A stretch of DNA of 64,000 nt, taken from NCBI RefSeq assembly GCF_016863475.1, contig NZ_BOOY01000033.1, forward strand, positions 1-64,000, written 5' to 3'. The position numbers were made by a program, and so were the translations under genes. Each line of letters opens with the position of its first letter. The stretch's first letter is position 1. This stretch comes from Spirilliplanes yamanashiensis (GTDB lineage: Bacteria; Actinomycetota; Actinomycetes; Mycobacteriales; Micromonosporaceae). Below, piece by piece: positions 57,163-64,000 of this stretch. The notes under the pieces were generated by a model. It did not search any database. It was not told the DNA's origin and worked only from the letters and a program-made list of their open reading frames with translations.

Positions 57163-57488
57163 GACTGCTCCTTCAGGTCGCGGAGGTAGGTGTCCAACGT
57201 GTCGTAGCGCTGCTCCCAGTGCCGGCGGTACTGCTCGACCCACTCCGCCACGCTCTTGAGCGGGGCCGGGTCGAGGCGGCAGCGCCGCCACTGGGCGTCG
57301 CGGGTGCGGACGATCAGCCCGGCCTTCTCCAGCACCCCGAGGTGCTTGGAGACGGCCTGCAGGCTCATCGGGAACGGCTCCGCCAGCTCGTTGACCGTGG
57401 CGTCGCCGGCGGCGAGCCGGGTGAGGATCGCGCGGCGGGTCGGGTCGGCGAGTGCGGCGAAGATCGTGCTGACTGTGTCCGTTGCCAT
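57159..57488 (-). CDS. ArsR family transcriptional regulator
   Basis: A 109-residue winged-helix regulator: STIFAALADPTRRAILTRLAAGDATVNELAEPFPMSLQAVSKHLGVLEKAGLIVRTRDAQ (about 7-65). No cysteine metal site is visible, so it probably senses a non-metal cue, as in the other regulators paired with SRPBCC proteins. The ATG at 57488 is preferred to a TTG at 57497. Tandem palindromes just upstream are its likely operator. Confidence 0.92.
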   Translation of the reverse strand: MATDTVSTIFAALADPTRRAILTRLAAGDATVNELAEPFPMSLQAVSKHLGVLEKAGLIVRTRDAQWRRCRLDPAPLKSVAEWVEQYRRHWEQRYDTLDTYLRDLKEQS

Positions 57489-57493
57489 TGCTT

Positions 57494-57525
57494 TCAACCA
57501 CCTGGTTAATCAACCGATAGGTTGA
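57494..57525. promoter_or_regulatory. Tandem ArsR operator
   Basis: Two adjacent 16-bp units of the form TCAACC-N4-GGTTGA: 57494-57509 (one arm with a changed base, GGTTAA) and 57510-57525 (perfect arms). They are directly head to tail, one and a half helical turns apart, and sit between the divergent arsR-family and LigB genes. Binding could silence both. Confidence 0.75.
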
Positions 57526-57566
57526 ACATAGCGTTCCGGGCGCGGATGTCAAGGGGCAAGCGGAGA

Positions 57567-58430
57567 ATGACCGGCATGACGACGATGCCGGCGGCCTTCA
57601 TCGGGCACGGCAGCCCCATGAACGCGCTCGAGGAGAACCGCCACACCACCGCCTGGCGCGACCTCGGCGCTGCCGTGCCCAGGCCGCGCGCCGTGCTGGT
57701 CGTGTCCGCGCACTGGTACATCCAGGCCACCGCCATCACGACCATGGCGCGCCCGCGCACCATCCACGACTTCTTCGGCTTCCCGCAGGAGCTGTTCGAC
57801 GCCGAGTACCCCGCGCCCGGCCTGCCCGAGCTGGCCGACGAGATCGCCGACGTCGTCGAGCCCGTGTGGATCGGCCGCGACGTCGACAGCTGGGGGCTGG
57901 ACCACGGCACCTGGTCGGTGCTGCGGCAGATGTTCCCCGCCGCGGACGTGCCGGTCGTGCAGCTGTCCGTGAACGCCACCAAGCCCCTCGGCTACCACCT
58001 CGACCTGGGCGCCCGGCTCGCCCCGCTGCGCGAGCGCGGCGTCATGATCGTCGGCAGCGGCAACGTCGTGCACAACCTGCGCATCCTCGACCGGGCGATG
58101 GGCGAGTCCGGCTTCGACTGGGCGCACCGCTTCGACGACGCGGTCCGCGACCGGATGACCGCCGACCCCGCCGAGGTGGCCGGCATGACCGCGCACCCGG
58201 ACTTCGGCGTCGCCGCCGAGCTGCCCGACCACTTCCTGCCGCTGGCCTACCTGGCCGGGCTGGCGGCCGCCGCCGGGCGCGGCACCGGCGTGCTGACCGA
58301 CGGCTACCTCGGCGGGTCGCTGTCGATGACCGCGTACACCCTGGACGCTCCCCCGCTGCCCGCCGGCGGCGGCGGGGCGGCCGGCGCGGTCGTGCCGAGC
58401 GGGGTCCCGGCGGACGGGGCGAACGTCTAG
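57567..58430 (+). CDS. LigB-family extradiol ring-cleavage dioxygenase (4,5-DOPA dioxygenase type)
   Basis: A 287-residue Fe(II) or Zn enzyme of the DODA/YgiD group. Metal ligands: His in AAFIGHGSPMNAL (about 8-20), His in VSAHWYI, and His in GSGNVVHNLRILD, with GLDHGTWSVLRQMFP carrying the catalytic His. It would open a catechol ring such as L-DOPA between carbons 4 and 5. ATG at 57567 follows GCGGAG; ATG at 57576 is also possible. The divergent promoter is shared with the ArsR operator. Confidence 0.9.
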   Translation: MTGMTTMPAAFIGHGSPMNALEENRHTTAWRDLGAAVPRPRAVLVVSAHWYIQATAITTMARPRTIHDFFGFPQELFDAEYPAPGLPELADEIADVVEPVWIGRDVDSWGLDHGTWSVLRQMFPAADVPVVQLSVNATKPLGYHLDLGARLAPLRERGVMIVGSGNVVHNLRILDRAMGESGFDWAHRFDDAVRDRMTADPAEVAGMTAHPDFGVAAELPDHFLPLAYLAGLAAAAGRGTGVLTDGYLGGSLSMTAYTLDAPPLPAGGGGAAGAVVPSGVPADGANV

Positions 58431-58440
58431 GGTCGCCCCC

Positions 58441-59940
58441 GTGGTGACCTTCCCCGTGGACGACGTGCCCCCAGCCACCGACCGGCTGCCCACCCGGGCG
58501 CTCGGCGAGCTGTGCGACGGCGCGCTGGCCGTCGGCGGCGACCCCGGCCTGCCGGTGCTGGAGCCGGACGGGATGCACCCGCTGCTGTCCGCCGTCGGGC
58601 GGGCCTTCGCGCAGCACCGGCCGCTCGTGCTCAGCCCCGACGCGGTGTGGCTCACCATCGCCCAGGGCGTCGCCCAGCACGTGCGCCTCAACGCCGAGCG
58701 GCTGCGTCCCGCCCTCGTGCGGCACACCGGGCGCAAGCGGCTCACCGTGCCGCTGCACGGGCCCATGCCCCGCGACGCCGCGTCCTGGGGCGGCATCGTC
58801 GACGCGTTCACCGGCCTGCTCGGCGCCGAGATCCGCGACCCGGGCCTGTTCGAGTGCGACTTTTCCACCAGCACCGGCGTCGAGCGCACCGCCGGGCGGA
58901 TCGTGCTGCTCGACGCGTACTCCGCCTACTTCGGCCTGCAGCTGGTGTGCGTGTGCGGCATCCCGTCCGTCACCCTCACCGGCACCGCCGCCGACTGGCG
59001 GCGCATCCGCGAGCGCGTCGACGCGATCGCCGCGCTCGACCCGGACCTGCGGCGGTGGTGCCGGTCGCTGGCGCCCATCGCCGACCAGTTCGTCCGCGCC
59101 GCCGCCGGGGATCCCGACACCGCGTTCTGGCGGCGCATCTACAGCCCGCTGGACGCCTACGGTGGCGACGTCGTCACCGGCTGGGTCGCGCGGCTGTACC
59201 CGTACCTGATGGGCGACGGCGCGCAGGACCGCCCCAACCCGCTGCTGCGCCTGCCCCTGGACGAGCCGCGCGACGTGCCCGCGGGGCAGCGCCCGGCCGG
59301 CATCCGCACCGACACCGTGCCCGCCACGCTGTCCCGGGTCACCGTCACCGTCACCGACCTCACGGACGCCGACAACCGGCTCGTCGCCCTGCACGCGGGC
59401 GTGGCCGCCGTCGCCCAGGACGCCGACGGGGCGCTGCGCCCGGTCGCCGGCTGGCACCTCGCGCCGGCCACGCGGGGCATCGACGAGGTGCTCGACCGGA
59501 TCCTGGACGACCACGAGCCCGGCCCCGAGCAGCCGCTGCCGCCGACGGCCGACGTGCCCGCCGACCTCGTCGCCGTCTGCCGGCGGCTCGGGGCCACCAC
59601 CCTGTTCGGCGGGGCGTGGCGGCTGCCGTTCCACGACGAGCGCCGCACCGCCTGGTGGGCCGCCGGCCGGCGGCAGCTCGTCGAGGTCGCCGGTCTGGCG
59701 GACGGCCGCAGCATCTGCGCGGTGCCCGGCGCGGGCGACACGGTGCACTGGGCGCTCTGCCGGCTCGACCCGCCCGAGGACCCGGACGACCCGGACGCCC
59801 ACCACCGCCCGGCCGGCGACCCGGCCGACGTGCCGCTGCTCGGCACGTCGCTGGCCGTGCTGCTGGACGCCGCCGCCGACTCCGGCGGCGACGTGGACCA
59901 CCTGGCGACCGGCCGGCTGGCCGACCTGGCGCGGGCCTGA
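58441..59940 (+). CDS. DUF4419 domain protein
   Basis: A 499-residue protein. The DUF4419 domain spans about 40-300: HRPLVLSPDAVWLTIAQGVAQHVRLNAERLRP, GIVDAFTGLLGAEI, FECDFSTST, FGLQLVCVCGIPSVTLTGTAADW, WRRIYSPLDAYGGDVVTGWVARLYPYL. The C-terminal 190 residues are less conserved and Asp/Pro-rich. DUF4419 proteins occur in fungi and bacteria; the function is not known. GTG start at 58441, ten bases after the dioxygenase, suggests cotranscription. Confidence 0.85.
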   Translation: MVTFPVDDVPPATDRLPTRALGELCDGALAVGGDPGLPVLEPDGMHPLLSAVGRAFAQHRPLVLSPDAVWLTIAQGVAQHVRLNAERLRPALVRHTGRKRLTVPLHGPMPRDAASWGGIVDAFTGLLGAEIRDPGLFECDFSTSTGVERTAGRIVLLDAYSAYFGLQLVCVCGIPSVTLTGTAADWRRIRERVDAIAALDPDLRRWCRSLAPIADQFVRAAAGDPDTAFWRRIYSPLDAYGGDVVTGWVARLYPYLMGDGAQDRPNPLLRLPLDEPRDVPAGQRPAGIRTDTVPATLSRVTVTVTDLTDADNRLVALHAGVAAVAQDADGALRPVAGWHLAPATRGIDEVLDRILDDHEPGPEQPLPPTADVPADLVAVCRRLGATTLFGGAWRLPFHDERRTAWWAAGRRQLVEVAGLADGRSICAVPGAGDTVHWALCRLDPPEDPDDPDAHHRPAGDPADVPLLGTSLAVLLDAAADSGGDVDHLATGRLADLARA

Positions 59941-59955
59941 CGCTACGATCCGGCG

Positions 59956-60915
59956 GTGCGTCCCGCCCTGCTCGCGCTGACCGCCGCGCTCGTCCTCGGT
60001 GGAACCGCGGCGTGCTCCGGCCCGCCCGCCGGGCCCGCCGCCCCTCCCCCCGCGTCGTCCGTGCCGGCCCCGCCGGCCGCGCCGGCCGGCCCGCCGGCCA
60101 CCGTGCTCACCGTCGGGGACCGGCCGGTGGCCGTGACCGTCCCGCCCGGGTACCGGCCCGGCACGCCCGCGCCCCTGCTGGTGATGCTGCACGGGTACGG
60201 CGGCACCGGCGACCGGGAGGAGGCGTACCTGCGGCTCGCCCCCGAGGCGGCCGCCGCCGGCATGCTGTACGCCCGGCCCGAGGGCACCGCCGACGCCCGC
60301 GGCGAGCGGTTCTGGAACGCCGACCCCGCCTGCTGCGACACCGCCCGCACCGGCGTCGACGACTCCGCCCACCTGCGCCGCGTCATCGGCGCGCTGCAGG
60401 ACGCCTACACCGTCGACCCGGACCGGGTGTACCTGGTCGGCGTGTCCAACGGCGGGTTCATGGCGCACCGGCTCGCCTGTGACCACGCCGGGCTGGTGGC
60501 GGCGATCGTCAGCGCCGCGGGCGCCGGGCCGTCCACGCCGTGCCGGCCGGCCGCGCCGGTGAGCGTGCTGCAGATCCACGGCGACGCCGACTCCGTCGTC
60601 GGCTACGCCGGCGGCACGGTGTTCGGCCCGCACCCCGGCGCGGTCGGCACCGTCGCCGACTGGGCCCGCCGCAACGGCTGCGCCGCCGCCACCCGGCCCG
60701 GCCCGGACCTCGACCTGGCGCTGTCCGCCGACGTGCAGGCCCCGGGCACCCGGCCGCTGGACGGCCCGGAGACCCGGGTCACGAGCCACCCCGGGTGCCG
60801 GCCCGGCGGGCACGCCGAGCTGTGGACCGTCGCCGGCGGCGACCACGCCCCCGCGCTCGCCCCCGGCCACGCCCGGCGGGTGGTGCGGTTCCTGCTCGAC
60901 CACCCGAAGCCGTAG
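59956..60915 (+). CDS. LpqC-type esterase lipoprotein (poly(3-hydroxybutyrate) depolymerase family)
   Basis: A 319-residue lipoprotein. The signal MRPALLALTAALVLGGTAAC gives lipidated Cys20; a proline-rich linker follows. The alpha/beta hydrolase domain (about 55-315) has oxyanion LVMLHGYGGTGDREEAYL, nucleophile VYLVGVSNGGFMAH (Ser about 172), acid LQIHGDADSVVGY and His GGDHAPALAPGH. It hydrolyses surface esters, such as feruloyl or acetyl groups or PHB-like polymers. It begins 15 bases after DUF4419. Confidence 0.88.
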   Translation: MRPALLALTAALVLGGTAACSGPPAGPAAPPPASSVPAPPAAPAGPPATVLTVGDRPVAVTVPPGYRPGTPAPLLVMLHGYGGTGDREEAYLRLAPEAAAAGMLYARPEGTADARGERFWNADPACCDTARTGVDDSAHLRRVIGALQDAYTVDPDRVYLVGVSNGGFMAHRLACDHAGLVAAIVSAAGAGPSTPCRPAAPVSVLQIHGDADSVVGYAGGTVFGPHPGAVGTVADWARRNGCAAATRPGPDLDLALSADVQAPGTRPLDGPETRVTSHPGCRPGGHAELWTVAGGDHAPALAPGHARRVVRFLLDHPKP

Positions 60916-60925
60916 CGCCGCGGGG

Positions 60926-61750
60926 CTAGTCGGCCACCCGGGCCGTGGCCAGGGAGTCGGCGAAGCGGGCCGGGCCGAGGTCCAGCCCGCCCGGCACCAC
61001 GCAGTCCGGGGCGGGCAGGTCGTCCGGGTCCACGGCGGTCATCGCGGCCAGCACGTCGTCCGGGCTCAGGCCCGCCGACTGCAGGGCGCGGACCTCGTGC
61101 GGGTTCACGCCGGGCGGCTGCGGGCCGTTGCCCAGGTCGGTGCCGTAGCGGACCTCGCCGCCGTGGCCCAGGAACAGCCGCAGGTTGCGCAGCGCGGCGT
61201 CGCGGTCGCCGCCGCCGTGGATGGCCAGGGTGCTGATCCACACCTGGCGGGCGGCGCACGCGCGCAGCAGGCCGTCGTCGAGCGGCCCGGTCCACGGGGT
61301 GTGCGCCAGCCGCGGCACGCCCGCGTCCAGCGCCAGCTCCACCATGCCCGGGCCCTGGGCGTGCGCGACCACCGGCAGGCCGGCCGCCACCACCGCGGCG
61401 ACCGTCGCGCGGTCCGGCACCGGGCCCGCGTCCGCGTTCAGGCACACCTTCAGCAGGGTGGCGCCGGCGGCGCGCTGCTCCGCGGCCGCCTCCGCCGCGT
61501 CGGCCGGCGAGCGCACGAACCGCCAGCAGCCCGGCGGCGCCCACGCCCGGTCGCTGGGGTAGCCGCCGGGCGCAGTGAGGAACGCGCCCGCGTACCGGAC
61601 CACCGGCAGGCCCGGCCCGCCCAGCCGGGCCAGGTCCGCCGGGACGCCGCCGAGGTCGGTCACGGCGGCGATGCCGCCGCGCCGGACCGCCGCCAGGTCG
61701 GCCAGGGCACTGTGGACGTGCGCGTCGCGCAGCGCCGGCAGCCGGGTCAT
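60926..61750 (-). CDS. Amidohydrolase family protein
   Basis: A 274-residue metal-dependent hydrolase of the imidazolonepropionase-like group. Metal ligands: DAHVHSALA (HxH, about 9-17), Lys in LLKVCLNADAG, His in LPVVAHAQGPGM, His in PRLAHTPWTG and Asp in VRYGTDLGNG. It would hydrolyse a cyclic amide or similar. It overlaps kynureninase by 4 bases (ATGA), so the two are one operon; the substrate may be an anthranilate- or kynurenine-related metabolite (inference). Confidence 0.85.
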   Translation of the reverse strand: MTRLPALRDAHVHSALADLAAVRRGGIAAVTDLGGVPADLARLGGPGLPVVRYAGAFLTAPGGYPSDRAWAPPGCWRFVRSPADAAEAAAEQRAAGATLLKVCLNADAGPVPDRATVAAVVAAGLPVVAHAQGPGMVELALDAGVPRLAHTPWTGPLDDGLLRACAARQVWISTLAIHGGGDRDAALRNLRLFLGHGGEVRYGTDLGNGPQPPGVNPHEVRALQSAGLSPDDVLAAMTAVDPDDLPAPDCVVPGGLDLGPARFADSLATARVAD

Positions 61751-62967
61751 GCCGGGGTACGGGCGAGCAGGTCGCGCAGCGCCGCCAGCCCGTCGTGCAC
61801 CTCGCGGAAGCTGGTGCTCAGCGGCGACAGGCCGACGCGGATGCCGTCCGGGCGGCGGTAGTCGGGGATGACGCCGCGCTCGTACAGCGGGGCGAGGACC
61901 CGCTCGAAGCCGGGGCGCCGGAGCATCAGGTGGCCGCCGCGGCGCGCGTCGTCGCGGGGGCCCGCCACGGTCACGCCGAGCGGCGCCAGCCAGGCGTCCG
62001 CCAGGTCGAGGGCGTACCCGGTGAGCCGCAGCGACTTGGCGCGGATCGCCGCGATGCCCGCCCGCTCGATCAGGTCGAGGCTCGCCGCGAGCGGCACCAT
62101 GCCCAGGATCGGCGGGGTGCCGCTGATCAGGGCGCGGGCGCCGGGGGCGGGCACGTGCTCGGGGCCCATCGCGAACGGCTCGGCGGTGCCCAGCCAGCCG
62201 CGGATCGGCTGGCGCACGTCGAGCCCGGCCCGCACGTACGCGTACGCGGGCGCGCCCGGCCCGCCGTTGAGGTACTTGTACGTGCACCCGGCGGCCAGGT
62301 CGGCGCCCCAGTCGTCGAGCGCCACCTCGACGGAGCCGCCGGAGTGGCTGAGGTCCCACAGCGTCAGCGCCCCCGCGTCGTGGGCGATACGGGTGATGGC
62401 GGCCGCGTCGGCGATCCAGCCCGACCGGTACGCCACGTGGCTGAAGCTGACCAGCGCCGTGTCCGGGCCCACCGCGGCGGCCACCTGCTCGGGGCGGATC
62501 CCCTCGGCCGGGTCGGTCTCGATCCAGTCCAGGTGCAGGCCGCGCTCGGCGGCGACGCCGGCCAGCACGTACCGGTCGGTGGGGAAGTTGTCGGTGTCCA
62601 GCACGATGCGGGTGCGCCCGGGGCGGGCGTCGACGGCGGCCCGGGCCAGCTTGTAGAGCAGCACGGTGGTGGAGTCGGCGACGACGACCTGGCCGGCGGC
62701 GGCGCCCAGCACGGCCCGGCCCAGCCGGTCACCGAGCGTCTGCGGCCAGTCCAGCCAGCCGTCGGTCCACCCGCGGATGAGCCGGCCGGCCCACTCGTCG
62801 GCGACGAACGCGGCGAGCCGCTCGGCCGCGGCCCGGGGCGGGCGGCCCAGCGAGTTGCCGTCGAGGTAGGCGAGCACGTCGCCGCTGGGCAGGAACTCGT
62901 CGCGGAACCCGGCCAGGGGGTCGCCCCGGTCGAGCTCGTCCGCTCTGTCGCGCGCACCGTCGGTCAC
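61747..62967 (-). CDS. kynU: Kynureninase
   Basis: A 406-residue pyridoxal-phosphate enzyme that cleaves kynurenine (or 3-hydroxykynurenine) to anthranilate and alanine. Seen: YLDGNSLGRPPRAAAERL, VADSTTVLLYKLA, VLDTDNFPTDRYVLAG, VSFSHVAYRSGWIAD, LWDLSHSGGSVEVALDDWGADLAAGCTYKYLNGGPGAPAYAYV (PLP Lys in CTYKYLNGG), WLGTAEPFAM and RVGLSPLSTSFREV. Length is normal. No tryptophan dioxygenase or formamidase adjoins it; the cyclase-family gene at 15 kb is a distant candidate only. Confidence 0.94.
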   Translation of the reverse strand: MTDGARDRADELDRGDPLAGFRDEFLPSGDVLAYLDGNSLGRPPRAAAERLAAFVADEWAGRLIRGWTDGWLDWPQTLGDRLGRAVLGAAAGQVVVADSTTVLLYKLARAAVDARPGRTRIVLDTDNFPTDRYVLAGVAAERGLHLDWIETDPAEGIRPEQVAAAVGPDTALVSFSHVAYRSGWIADAAAITRIAHDAGALTLWDLSHSGGSVEVALDDWGADLAAGCTYKYLNGGPGAPAYAYVRAGLDVRQPIRGWLGTAEPFAMGPEHVPAPGARALISGTPPILGMVPLAASLDLIERAGIAAIRAKSLRLTGYALDLADAWLAPLGVTVAGPRDDARRGGHLMLRRPGFERVLAPLYERGVIPDYRRPDGIRVGLSPLSTSFREVHDGLAALRDLLARTPA

Positions 62968-63034
62968 GACTCACCAGCATCGCGGCCCTTACGCCGCGGG
63001 GCAAGCGTTGCGCGGCGGCGCTACCGTTCGCGTC

Positions 63035-63298
63035 GTGCTGGTCGCGGTGCTGTGGCTCGGGGCGTTCGTCGGTGGTCTCGCCGACGTGTCCCCCGCCGCC
63101 GTGCTGACCGGGGCGCTGGTGCTGCTGGTGGCCGCCGTCGCGGCCCGCGCCGTGCTGCGCGCGGCGGCGGGCGGCGCCCGGCCGTGGGTGGCGGCGCGGC
63201 ACCGGCAGCGCGCCGCGGGCGTGCCCCGGCACCGCGACCCCGACGCGGCGGGCCGCTCGCGCCCCCGGGCCCCGGCGGCGGTCCCGGCGACCCCCTGA
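63035..63298 (+). CDS. Small membrane protein upstream of yidC-like gene (DUF6412-like)
   Basis: An 87-residue protein with one or two membrane helices (LVAVLWLGAFVGGLADVSPAAVLTGALVLLVAAVAARAVL, about 2-41) and a basic Arg/Pro-rich tail. It is similar in size and position to the DUF6412 proteins that precede YidC-like insertases in actinomycetes. GTG at 63035 is chosen; a TTG at 63008 is in frame. TACCGT at 63022-63027 could be a -10 element of a near-leaderless mRNA. Confidence 0.65.
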   Translation: MLVAVLWLGAFVGGLADVSPAAVLTGALVLLVAAVAARAVLRAAAGGARPWVAARHRQRAAGVPRHRDPDAAGRSRPRAPAAVPATP

Positions 63299-63367
63299 CC
63301 CGCCCCGCGGCGGGCGCGGTCGCCCTCAGGATCCGTCCTGTTTGACCGCCGCCCGAGGAGCACCCCC

Positions 63368-64000
63368 GTGTCCATTCCCGTGCTGGACGACGTCGTCGCC
63401 GCCGTGTCCCCCCTGATCGAGAGCCTGTCCCACCTGACCGGCGGCCCGGCCGCCGCCATCGTGCTGTGCACGGCCGCGCTGCGGCTGGCGCTGCTGCCGC
63501 TGACCCTCGCGGCCGTGCGCGGCGAACGCGCCCGCGCCGCCCTCGCCCCGCGCGCCGCCGAACTGCGCCGCGCCCACGCCGACGACCCCGCCCGCTACGC
63601 CGCCGAGCTGACCGCCCTGCACCGCGACGCCGGGGTGTCGCTGTTCGCGGGGGTGCTGCCGATGCTGGCGCAGGCGCCGTTCCTCCTGCTCTGGTACCGG
63701 ATCTTCAGCACCGGCCTGCTGTCCGGCACGCTGCTCGGCGCGCCGCTGTCGGCCCACCTGACCGCCGCCCCGCTGGCGTTCCTGCCGCTGGTGGCGGTCC
63801 TGGTCGCCCTCGGGGTCGTCACGGCGTGGCGGTCCCGCCGCGTCGCGGCGGCCACCGGCAACCCGCCGCCGCCGGCGCTGATCGCGGCGCTGCCGCTGCT
63901 GAGCGCGGTGACGGCGCTGTTCCTGCCACTGGCCGCCGCCCTCTACCTGACGACGACGGTCGCCTGGAGCACCGGCGAGTCGTTCGCACTGCGCCGCGGT
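63368..64000 (+). CDS. YidC/Oxa1-family membrane insertase (partial, runs off the right edge)
   Basis: The first 211 residues of a membrane protein of the YidC/Oxa1/Alb3 type. The gene starts with GTG at 63368 after GAGGAG and has no stop before the window end. Membrane segments near 25-50, 95-115, 130-155 and 170-200; ELRRAHADDPARYAAELTALHRDAGVSLFAGVLPMLAQAPFLLLWYRIF (about 65-115) is the cytosolic hairpin and second helix typical of the family. It looks like the short actinobacterial second copy rather than the housekeeping YidC near the replication origin. Confidence 0.85.
   Translation, partial: MSIPVLDDVVAAVSPLIESLSHLTGGPAAAIVLCTAALRLALLPLTLAAVRGERARAALAPRAAELRRAHADDPARYAAELTALHRDAGVSLFAGVLPMLAQAPFLLLWYRIFSTGLLSGTLLGAPLSAHLTAAPLAFLPLVAVLVALGVVTAWRSRRVAAATGNPPPPALIAALPLLSAVTALFLPLAAALYLTTTVAWSTGESFALRRG

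Noticed and set aside
1-64000. CRISPR arrays, insertion sequences, integrases or attachment sites
   Set aside because: No direct-repeat array, transposase-like protein or integrase was found on either strand. The repeated short elements seen are operators or hairpins.

Overview
The window is very GC-rich and gene-dense. It has strong third-position GC, many GTG starts, 4-bp ATGA/GTGA overlaps, and F420- and mycothiol-type enzyme families. This points to an actinomycete chromosome, probably a soil genus in or near the Micromonosporaceae (inference; no rRNA or other marker is present). There is no phage, insertion sequence, CRISPR array or true tRNA. Most of it looks like ordinary chromosome-arm or housekeeping-accessory DNA, with about 60 genes.

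Left part (1-12,960): an F420-type nitroreductase, a membrane protein, a decayed cytochrome P450, small metabolic enzymes (GNAT, rhodanese, YciI, VOC, endonuclease/phosphatase) and a NYN-LOTUS RNA-binding protein. A carbohydrate block follows: an AA10 polysaccharide monooxygenase, two large secreted proteins with discoidin (F5/8C) domains, a DUF305 lipoprotein and a LacI regulator. Near-identical palindromes centred on GAGAGCGCTCTC lie before both discoidin genes and before lacI, which suggests a small local regulon. A GH64 beta-1,3-glucanase at 36.7-38.3 kb may belong to it.

13,000-29,400: signalling and stress. There is a PAS-GGDEF-EAL protein, a NarL-type two-component pair divergent from duplicated membrane proteins, a hydroquinone reductase, a DUF1540 protein behind two iron-box-like sites, a STAS / PP2C-GAF-HATPase pair, a Tat-exported lactonase, a GDT1 cation transporter preceded by a yybP-ykoY (Mn2+) riboswitch, a GDSL lipoprotein, an F420-type LLM oxidoreductase, a methyltransferase and a phosphatase.

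29,400-39,120: a TetR-controlled heterodimeric ABC exporter, small membrane, DUF72 and 2H-phosphoesterase genes, the GH64 enzyme and a membrane protein behind an 18-bp palindrome.

39,124-43,692: a tight five-gene operon read right to left. It encodes a NUDIX/NrtR-like regulator, a J-domain plus degenerate kinase, a vWA protein, an adenylosuccinate-synthetase homologue with a changed aspartate-binding loop, and a helical-repeat protein. I could not match it to a named system. It is the best candidate here for an undescribed nucleotide-related stress or defence pathway.

43,700-53,900: hydrolase and phosphatase genes, NAD(P)HX dehydratase, PRC/DUF2382 stress proteins, a second two-component system, and a stand-alone divergent EF-Tu.

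54,000-57,500: an SGNH esterase, then two tandem noncoding RNAs that fold as Y RNAs with circularly permuted tRNA-like modules (T arm, acceptor hairpin, D arm). They lie directly upstream of a Ro60/Rsr (TROVE-vWA) gene, forming a bacterial Ro ribonucleoprotein locus. An ArsR/SRPBCC pair with tandem operators follows.

57,500-64,000: a LigB dioxygenase, DUF4419, an LpqC-type esterase, an amidohydrolase-kynureninase pair, a small membrane protein and the start of a YidC-type insertase cut by the window edge.
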